Origin: Chaenocephalus aceratus
Lineage: Eukaryota; Chordata; Actinopteri; Perciformes; Channichthyidae
Direction: 5' to 3'
Length of the DNA stretch: 64,000 nucleotides
NCBI GenBank assembly: GCA_023974075.1
Contig: CM043800.1
Span: 39,801,313 to 39,865,312 of the forward strand
Shown: in pieces, positions 55,085-64,000 of the stretch
Layout of the letters: every line of letters begins with the position of its first letter
Numbering within the stretch: position 1 is the stretch's first letter
The notes under the pieces: generated by a model
The model's database searches: none
Told to the model about the DNA's origin: nothing
Seen by the model: the letters and a program-made list of their open reading frames with translations, nothing else
Translations under genes and position numbers: made by a program

Positions 55085-55871
55085 CTGCAGTTGCTGTTTT
55101 CAAAAGTTGTTAAGATGTTTCTTTAGAGGCCAGCAGTGTTTTAAGAGTCTTTGGAAAATTCTCTTCCCATGTTTGGAAGCTTTGAAATACAATTGTTACT
55201 GCATATCATTCAGCTTTCAGCAGGCAAGCTTTCATTCTTAATCCAGTTATAAAATGACAGAAAGAGTCTTGTTTTTTTTATGGCAAAACAAGTAGACTGC
55301 CTCTAACTGTGCCATGTCAGAACTTTTTTGTAAATATCCGATTTCTTTGTGAAATACAACTGTATGGCCTTAACAAGGTTCTCTTCCTTTCTTATTGTAT
55401 TTTCTGCCAAAGGAAGTCTTGTTATTAAATCTTTCTAGAGAAAAACACAAACGGCGCAGGCATACAGAGGAAACTGGTCTTTGTTTGGGCCTCCAGACAT
55501 ACATTAGTTGTTTGAACTTTAATATTGTTTGTGGCCCTTCAGTTATCAAGATACCACTCTTACAGACATGATGGGGACTGATCTTCTGATCTAACTTTGG
55601 GTAAGAAAGCTTTCAGATGTCTTTTATAATATTTGTCTATTTTGTCTGTTTTTAAATAAATAAAAAACGTGCTTTCAGAACCATTGCTTTCACTGTTCTT
55701 AAATGATTGATAGGAAAACAAAGTATCAGTTATTTTCTTATGACATAAAACAAGCACATTCCCAAAAGGTGTACATGTCCTGTGTAAAAGCAAAAGTCAA
55801 GGCAGACTTTTGTTGCAATCTCCACCAGTAAATATTGACGTCATGCAAACAATAACATTTAAGATGCACAT

Positions 55872-55877
55872 TTTATT
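55872..55877 (-). terminator. Polyadenylation signal of lectin copy 2
   Basis: AATAAA on the minus strand about 55 bases past the stop, as in copy 1 (41,463-41,468). Confidence 0.65.
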
Positions 55878-57808
55878 TTGGATGCTTTGTGTACACATTA
55901 CAGCATCTTTGCAAATCCATTACATTGAATGCTAATCCAGTGCAGAGCCAAACACCTCCACCTCACAGAGGGTCAGGTACTCCTCTCTTCCAGGGACACC
56001 TATGTAAACATAGCGGCCGTCCATCCCGTTGGGAACCTTGAACTCAGCTGTTTCACTTGCCGTCATGCTGGTGATTAAAGCAAACCTGTAGAAGAAGCAG
56101 AAATCAGTACGTTAACCTCAGGAAGGGTTTACTGAAGTAATAGGCTTTTCATTTTAAGTTCAACATGCTCTCAAAGCGTCATTAGGTTTCTACGCTTTAC
56201 TTGGTTAGAATGTTGGTTGCAGATCTTTTAATTAGGGCTTGATAATGAACAATAATTACAATTCAGTAATGTTTAAATAAATGTGTTCACATCATGTCAC
56301 AGAATCACAATTGACGACCCTCGATCAGGCCTTTAATTTGGCGACCTTGGTATTTGTCCATTTCTGTGATCAGATCAGAACACATTGCAGGAATCATTCA
56401 TAAATGAAGGGTATTCCGCTCGAATCCTATTTCTTGGCAATGTAAGGATTTTTAATCCAAAATGTATAACCAGGTTAACTTGAGAGAGAAAAACTGAATA
56501 ATTGTTGCTCAAACATGTTCCAACTAAATACCAATTTAGTGACTTTTTAATATTAGTATTGTACTGTAATAGCACAGGCTGTAAGTTACCTGGGATTGTC
56601 AGCACCATTGTTTACAAGAGAATCTCCAATGCGGATCTCGGCTCCATCGAGTCGTTCGTGGAATTTATATCGGTTGGTTATCTTAACAGAAAACACTTTG
56701 TGTGTTTTGGGCAGAGTCAGCCTCCACCAGGGGTTCGATTCATGGTTTGTGACACTGCAGGACATCACTTTCGAACCATCATCGAACTTGGAGTCCCGAC
56801 TCCCATCAATGGCATAATATGGACCGTAAAAACGAATACAGTGATGACTGTGCGGCTTTTCCTTGAATGGCCAGGTTCTCTTCTGCAACAACAAAATTGT
56901 TAAATCAATAACATGTATGACTCCTGATGCAGATTGTTTTTATTATACTGTTTCACCATGACTCTCAAAAGATTTGCCGTCAGGATGAAGGACATAAAAG
57001 GGATAACCCCACCATGGCAAATTAAACTTTAAATAAAATAAGACCTGTTTTAGTAATCATAAGTGACATGAGAGGCTGGTACATCCTCTCTTTTTCCTAT
57101 CAATGGGACCATATTTTACAACTTGAACATAATGCTGGATTGAAGAAGACTTGAAACAAACAATTGAGATCATAAACTAATAGGTACACTCTATCCAGCG
57201 GTAGTACATCAAGTGAGTTGCAGGAAAAATGTTCATAGACTTCCCCACAATCAGACTTTTAGAAAGAATGCAGGTTTAAGGCACTTCTGCATTGAGTTAA
57301 CTTTTCAGCCACTTGGCTGATATGACAGTTCCTCGTTTAGATGGAAATCACACATTATTTATGTAAGATCCCAAACCCTCACCAGTTGGGGCATGGTACC
57401 CGTAGACTTCCACCTCACAGAGGGCAAGGACCTTTCCATCACCCGGTATACGCACAGTCACATAACGTCCCATCACACGATCAGTGAAAGTCAGAGTGTA
57501 CAATGCCTCGGTTGTAGAAATGGTATGAACCCTAAAAGAAAGAGAACAAAAGTGAGAAAGAAAGAAGAACTTGAATGACATGTTATACCCCCAAGGCTTC
57601 AACAGTTAGATAAAAGGTAACTGGTAATTTCATAGACTTCTATACAATCTGACTCCTTTTTGCAATCAGGGGGGCACCCACTGCGAGATATTAAATACTA
57701 TGCAAGTTTAACGCACTTCAGCGTTGCTTATATGTTTGATAAGCAATACAAATAAGTAAAATGACATGGTTGAAACATTTAGGAACAGTTTCTATGAGAA
57801 TCTACTGG

Positions 57809-58250
57809 CAGAGGTGGATAGTACATTTACAATTCAGAGGTACTTGTACTTAACTTTAGTATTTCCATTTAATTCTACTTTCTCCTCCTATTCCTCTACA
57901 TTTCAATACGGAAACAATGTCATTTTATTCCAGTACATTCATTAAACAGCTTTAGCTACTTTTAACTAAATGTATCTCTAACAATTAAACTAGGAGACCA
58001 ACTCTTTAAGTCACAACACAGTCAAATCATATAAATACAATTAAACTTGTAAAATGCTTCTTAATGCATGAATATATCTAGAAATGTCACATACATATAT
58101 ACATTTAATCATTAAGGACATTTTGCTGATAATACTTTTGTACTTTTACTTAAGAAACCTTTTGAATGCAGGACTTTCCCTTGTAATGAAATATTTTGAA
58201 ACTAGGGTATCTGTACTTGTACTCAAGTAAAGCATCTTAACACACCTCTG
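57809..58250. mobile_element. hAT MITE in lectin 2 intron 2
   Basis: Identical in position and ends to the unit-1 copy, with TCTACTGG at 57,801-57,808 and 58,251-58,258. Confidence 0.92.
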
Positions 58251-58948
58251 TCTACTGGTGGTGAGCAATTAACAGGGGAGAGGAGAATATAAACAAAATG
58301 CTCAGACAGTTACTCAAAACAAATGAATAAAATGTGTGCAGGAAATGTCTTACACTGAGTTTGATGCACAATTGCAGTCTAAAGAGTTGCTGATGTGGAT
58401 CTGTGCCCCCACAAGCCTTTCTGAACAACAGTCTCCTCTGTTGGAGATGATGATGGAGGTGACGACGTAGGGCTCCAGCAGGTCCACTCTCCACCAGGGC
58501 TTGCTTTCTTCAGCTGTTTGGCTGCACGATCCAGAAAGGAACTTATTGTCACGGTTTCCATCAATAGCGTTGCTGGCAAATCCAAATTCATAACGGTTTG
58601 ACTGGGTCGCTTTTCCGCGCATGGCCACATTTTCTAGAGAGAAGACAGAGGTATGTCAGTGTTTCAATAGATAACTTTGAGATGGTCCTGAGTACTCACG
58701 ACACTCCAAAGAAAACAGCATATGAGAAACATTACAGTCATAGAAAGGCTGTAAGTTGTTGGGAGAGTTAATCGGTCATGGAGTTAATTATTGCTTATTA
58801 GCTTGATATGTGACCTGTGTTTGAATACTGAACATTATAGACACGGGCGCTTAATTTCCGAATATAGTGCATTTATGTCTTTGCCTTTGTGTAATGTGAG
58901 TTTGGTTGTACTGTGTGCATTTGCAGTAGTGTTGCTAAATAGGTTCTA

Positions 58949-59590
58949 CACTGAACAAAAATATAAACGCAACACTTTTTGTTTTTGCTCCCATTTTTCA
59001 TAAGATGAACTCAAAGATCTAAAACATTTACATCTATACAGTATACACAAAATAACCATTTCTCTCAAATATTGTTCACAAATCTGAAAAGATCTGTGAT
59101 AGTGAGCACTTCTCCTTTGCCGAGATAATCCATCCCACCTCACAGGTGTGGCATATCAAGATGCTGATTAGACAGCATGATTATTGCACAGGTGTGCCTT
59201 AGGCTGGCCACAATAAAAGGCCACTCTGAAACGTGCAGTTTTGCTTTATTGGGGGGGTCTGGGGGGGTCCGAAACCAGGAAGTATCTGGTTTGAGGGGTA
59301 GGGGTAGGGTTAGGGTTAGGGTTAGGGTTAGGGTTAGGTTGGGGAAGAGCGCAGGGCTCCGGAGGAGCCCTGCGTGGTGCACTGGCTCTCGGTAGATAGG
59401 TGTTTACAAAACATTAAAAACCTCCATAAACATAAACCTTATAAAAACCCTTTTAAAAGCATCATAAAAGCTCCGTGAGGACAAGACCGTTTCAGATGAA
59501 TGGTTAAAAAGTGCAGAGCGGAGACGGACCACGGAACGGCGGCAGAGTATGCCCAAAAAGCAGATCTCCCCGTCCCGGGATCTGGAGGGT

Positions 59591-59662
<72 letters not shown>

Positions 59663-60245
59663 CGTGCGTGGAGCTTGTCCCAATGGAATCTGTAAAAGAC
59701 CTTAAATGAGAGGGGGATCTAAAATGGCCAATGTAAAAGTGAATCCAGTTCTATTAGTAAAAGCCGTGCATAAAAGTGTAAGTGCAGTTAAAACACAGGG
59801 TAATGTGTTCGTCGTCCATAACATACGCCTGCCCATACCATACGCCTGCCCATACCATAACCCCACCACCACCATGGGCCACTCGATTCACAACATTACC
59901 CTAACCGTAACCCTACACCTCACACCAGATACTGACTGGTTTTCGGACCCCCCCAGACCCCCCCAATAAAGCAAAACTGCACGTTTCAGAGTGGCCTTTT
60001 ATTGTGGCCAGCCTAAGGCACACCTGTGCAATAATCATGCTGTCTAATCAGCATCTTGATATGCCACACCTGTGAGGTGGGATGGATTATCTCGTGCTCA
60101 CTATCACAGATCTTTTCAGATTTGTGAACAATATTTGAGAGAAATGGTTATTTTGTGTATATAGAAAATGTTTTAGATCTTTGAGTTCATCTCATGAAAA
60201 ATGGGAGCAAAAACAAAAGTGTTGCGTTTATATTTTTGTTCAGTG
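58949..60245. mobile_element. Long-inverted-repeat transposon in lectin 2 intron 1, 1,297 bp
   Basis: The same insertion as 44,539-45,868, flanked by TA. It is shorter by the GT-tract difference and one A. (TTAGGG)n lies at about 59,299-59,335 and the hairpin at about 59,351-59,373. Confidence 0.88.
59591..59658. repeat. (GT)n microsatellite, about 68 bp
   Basis: Counterpart of 45,183-45,281, contracted by about 16 repeat units. It is one of the very few differences between the two lectin genes. Confidence 0.96.
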
Positions 60246-61162
60246 TATGTGTTTAGTGTCTATTTGGTCATTTGCACATGTTTGATTACATTGCAATGCC
60301 TTGAGCAACAGTATAATCGATACGAATCGGCCCAAAAAACTTTCTACGCAATACAAAAATCCTGCAGGAAGTTTTTGCAGAGAAGTCAGCAAAAAGAGGA
60401 AGTGGTGTGCTGATTCAGTCCGAGTACAAAACAACAATTGACGAAATCAGACTAGTTATTAAGGCTACAAAACATAAAGTGTATATATGTAATGTGAGCA
60501 GATTACAATCTTCTGATTTAGAATCCAACTGAGTTTATTTATTTTTAAACATCATAATAAAATTGTCCAAAAGCTTTAGTCAATATTTAACTTGCTAATG
60601 AATATGTGTTTTTATCTTTATCTTGTTAAGCTTTTGCAACAACTACAGGGATTTTGGAGCAAAAACGTCCAGATAATTCAATTTGTATCTTGACACTCTC
60701 GGATCATACTTACGATAAGTGGAGACTGAGCACATCTGCAGGAGCAGCAGCAGAAGGATGACACAGAGCTTCATCTTTCTGGTAGGGCGAGAGGATATCG
60801 TTAACAGAATATCATTTAAAAAATTACCATATTTTACATTTGTCTTACTGCTAGAAAGGCAGGATCAGTGATTGTAACGGTACAGTTCAATTAAGTTCAA
60901 CATTAAGACAAGATCGATCTCTATTTATCCAAAGGGATTTTGTTGCGCTTCAGTTGCAGTACAAAGTAGGACAAATGCAAATGAGGATCCTTACTCTGCA
61001 GAGGGTTCCTATTTACACGCTATGTTACATATGTTATAATCCATTCTCAGGCTTTGAGACAAAGACAAAATAAAAAGTGTTACCTGGAGACCCCGACCGT
61101 CTGTTGGTTCAATAGAACAGAAAGAAAAGTCTCCAAGCCCCAAACAAAGAGATTATTTTACT

Positions 61163-61169
61163 CTTTATA
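61163..61169 (-). promoter_or_regulatory. TATA box of lectin copy 2
   Basis: TATAAAG on the minus strand, same distance from the ATG as in copy 1. A leader exon would end at 61,084 before the donor GTAACA. The promoter appears intact, so copy 2 may still be transcribed. Confidence 0.65.
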
Positions 61170-61900
61170 TGCATCCTGGTCAAACCGTATCCAACCAATC
61201 ATCAGAAATCAGATCATATTCAACACCAATATATTTATATTTAAGGATTCATGTTGTGCCACAATAATGTCACCTAATTGTCACCTTATTGAGCTCAAAT
61301 ATCAATATTGTGGATTTCCAAGTTAACATTGATTGATATGACTGCGATTAAATCAGCATATACTTCTGCCGGGGGATGCCACCCCTCAAAATCTCCTGCC
61401 ACCCCATGAATATGTTTCTGATCATTTGAGCTGCAGAGTTTTGGATGAGCTGAAGTCTGTCAGTAGTTTTTTCGGGAGGTCACTGAAAAGTGCATTACAT
61501 TAATTGTGACCTCCGGTTTGATCCTAGGAGTAAATCTCCCCAGATTATTAACCAGAATTTCTGTTTTTGCTTATACTAATTGTTTAATACATTTTTGCGT
61601 GTAAATATCTGTCACAGTTCTAGCTTTTCAAATGTGAAGATTTTTTTGGATTTAGAGTTTTTTTTTTACCATTCTCAATGCAGTATTTTCCTTGCAATGG
61701 AGTAATTTACATTGCAGTATTAGTACTTTTACCTAAGTAAAGGAGCCGAATATTTCTTCCACAGCTGCAAAACATTAATATTAATACAAAATGTTAGAAA
61801 CATACAAGATGTTTAAATAAAGTAGTAGGAATGAGAATTGAAATGCTTACCCTGATTCACGGTGAAAATAGAGGTTTTGTCCCAACAAAATAACTGAGTC

Positions 61901-64000
61901 GAAGTTACTTGATCTCAGAACTTCAAGAAGTGCCTGTAGATAAAAACCCTTAAAGCTGAGCTATTTGTTTGATATCTTCCCCCAAAGTCAATCAATAATC
62001 ATGATCAGCATCCAATCACTGAATACCATGTCGTATACTCCCAGGCACATGAACCCAGTCAACAGATCAAGGTTCCAGTGGTCATCTAAGGACACACTGA
62101 TGAAACATTCATATGAGTTCATGTTTGCGCAACCATTGCTTTAATCACAGAGCGATAACTGCACTGATCCAACAGTTTCATTCAACGAGGATTTAGTTTA
62201 TCACATTGACATATATATTATATATATTGTCTCATAGCTACAAATGCAAGAAAAATATATGTGTATATGATGCCATGTGCAGAGGTGGGAAAAGTAGAAG
62301 TATTCAGATCTTGTACTTGAGTAAAAGTAGAAGTACCAGATGTAGCGCTTCGTTTCAGACGCCTACCCGTGCGGGTCCGTGATCGGCACGGGGTGGGCCC
62401 CTGCTGAAAAGTAAAACCCCCCCGCAGGACTTGAAATGCCCCCTTGATAAATACATTTCATTATAATGAAACCAGCAGCAATGGATCATGGATCCACCAG
62501 GGGGGGGGATCCGCTATCTGATATAGCGGATATTTGTTAACTTAAGATCCATATGTCACGGATAGGATCATATTCTGTGCTTAAGTAAGAGACATGTAAT
62601 CATTTACTAAACATCACCATGTTTTTATTTAACAAAATAATGTTTAATTCACGTTGGCGTAAGTACAAAACCATCGCTATGTTTTTAGATCAGGAAATGC
62701 ATCCAGGGTCAAACAAACGATTTTCGATCGTCATCCTCGCATTCATTTAATGTATCATATGTTCGCGAGTTGAAATGAATGCACTACATTTAATCCACGT
62801 GAGTTTACAACAACAACAATAATCGCTTTGTTTTTATATCACATCCGACCGGAGGAAAATGCAGCGGCTCTCACTACCGATCATCCTAATCCCACGGGCA
62901 AACAATAATATGTACAGTGTTAATAGTTTACTGTATTATTAGTGTCTAATATTACTGCTATAATAATCACACATTAAGTTGTTGAAATCAGACCGTCGTT
63001 TTTTTAAACGCTCTGAATGAAACGGCAGCTCTCAGGTGATCAGCTGTGTGTTTACACAATAACATATGCATAGTAATTTAATACCTTCCAAGTTCCAACA
63101 CACATTGTAAGAACAGTTCTGTTTCATATGAGTGTTGAGAGCCGTATCCACAAATCTACTAATTTTGCCCTCAGTACACCAGATTGATGCATTTAACTTC
63201 AATTTAAATAAAAACATCTTCTGTTGTAACAACAATAACATTATAAATAGTAACATAGCATGGTATTGCACATTTACTGTAGCTTTGAGTGTTACTGGCC
63301 TGACATTTTTTTATTACATGAATGAAGGTGACTGAGGCTTTTTAATATAGACTTTTCAGTGTCCCACATTTTGCACAGAACTGTCCCACATTAGGAAAAC
63401 AGATTGTCTGAGACAACTTGGCACTAAGAGTACTAATATGTCTACCATTTATTTTATGAGTTTAATATCTGCATGTTCTCTTTTGGTTTGATTAGGACAC
63501 ATCCTGGGGATTTCAGAATGTTACTGGATTTTGATTTATTGTATCGGCTTCATGTCGCAATATATTCCCGAAGTCTGAAATGCAAAAATGTTCCACATTA
63601 GGGTAATTCACCCTACATTTAATCATTTTGTTTATTTTTAACGAAATAAATGTGGTTTAATCCATCATGAAATGTATGTAGGCTATTTACTTAGTACATA
63701 TCTGACATTAACGATTAACACACTGTTCATACTGCTCACAGGCTGATATCTAGTGTATTCATACCCCTCACTGTTTATTCATCATTCAATTCATTATATA
63801 TTTTATTCTGTAGATTGTGAACATTACTTTTCACTTTACTGCTTGTTGCACCTGGTTAGAAGCTAAACTGCATTTTGTTGTCTCAGTACCTGTAATCTGT
63901 GCAATAACAATAAAGTTTAATCTAATCTTGAGCAGGAACTAATGTAGGCTATTTACTTAGTACATATCTGACATTAACGATTAAACAGGTTTGTGCATTC
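61901..64000. repeat. Lectin tandem-array unit 3, left part only
   Basis: Matches 47,523-49,620 with no difference that I noticed, including the first 1,663 bases (62,338-64,000) of the 5,989-bp element. A third lectin copy would be expected at about 70.3-75.2 kb if the unit is complete, outside this window. Confidence 0.9.

Larger units (their letters stand above)
55932..60774 (-). pseudogene. F-type lectin copy 2, frameshifted in exon 4
   Basis: Same five coding exons as copy 1: 60,774-60,714, 58,633-58,354, 57,531-57,383, 56,882-56,590 and 56,085-55,932. All splice borders are preserved. Exon 4 is 293 bases instead of 292 because an A run at 56,828-56,832 has five A where copy 1 has four. 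Reading on gives a TGA at 56,808-56,806, so the predicted product stops at about residue 168: signal peptide, complete domain 1 and only about 18 true residues of domain 2. It could still be a secreted one-domain lectin, or a pseudogene. A one-base homopolymer difference may also be a sequencing error. Copy 1 and copy 2 otherwise have identical coding sequence as far as I could see, except near the 3' end. Confidence 0.85.
47523..61900. repeat. Lectin tandem-array unit 2
   Basis: Starts AGTTACTTGATCTCAG and contains, in order, the 5,989-bp TIR element, the solo LTR, the empty gypsy site and lectin copy 2. From about 55,990 onward it matches unit 1 almost base for base. To the left of that it differs by about 2%. 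Confidence 0.9.

Overview
The window is animal nuclear DNA, most likely from a percomorph teleost. The signs are a spliced two-domain F-type (fucose-binding) lectin gene, a chromodomain-bearing Ty3/gypsy element, fish-style LINE 3' ends, a tRNA-derived SINE, many short DNA transposons, long simple repeats and stray telomere-like repeats. There is no bacterial or viral gene layout, and most long open frames are chance or lie in repeats. All calls come from reading the sequence; no database search was possible.

Positions 1-32,400 hold no protein-coding gene that I can support. This stretch is repeat-rich intergenic (or large intron) DNA. It contains a 38-copy minisatellite (3,665-5,866), two hAT-type non-autonomous elements with 8-bp target duplications or near-duplications (7,594-8,514 and 20,077-21,017), several other inverted-repeat elements, two 5'-truncated LINEs (13,650-14,430 minus and 27,690-28,345 plus), a SINE (28,943-29,175), a 118-bp AG tract and several perfect hairpins.

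Positions 32,717-64,000 are a tandem array. Unit 1 is about 32,717-47,522, unit 2 about 47,523-61,900, and unit 3 runs from 61,901 off the edge. Units 1 and 2 each carry one minus-strand, five-coding-exon lectin gene. The unit-1 gene (41,523-46,397) reads as an intact 291-residue secreted protein: a 20-residue signal peptide and two F-type lectin domains. The unit-2 copy (55,932-60,774) is nearly identical but has one extra A in exon 4, which shifts the frame and truncates the second domain.

The array is dated by insertions with visible empty sites. A solo LTR sits at the same site in units 1 and 2, so it predates the first duplication. Unit 1 alone has a 668-bp inverted-repeat element inside that LTR and a complete Ty3/gypsy chromovirus-type retrotransposon (35,090-40,893). 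Units 2 and 3 alone have a 5,989-bp terminal-inverted-repeat element (47,960-53,948) that itself contains a 1,050-bp hAT element. Divergence is mosaic: about 2% between 32.7-41.58 kb and 47.5-55.99 kb, but almost none between 41.58-55.99 kb and the sequence that follows. This points to an old duplication followed by a very recent 14.4-kb tandem duplication (or gene conversion, or an assembly artefact) with an edge inside the last lectin exon.

The gypsy element looks young and possibly competent. Its two 715-bp LTRs differ at about six positions, it has a 5-bp target duplication, and gag and pol are open. A CCCAAAC slippery heptamer lies in the correct phase, seven bases ahead of a six-base-pair stem, in the gag-pol overlap.
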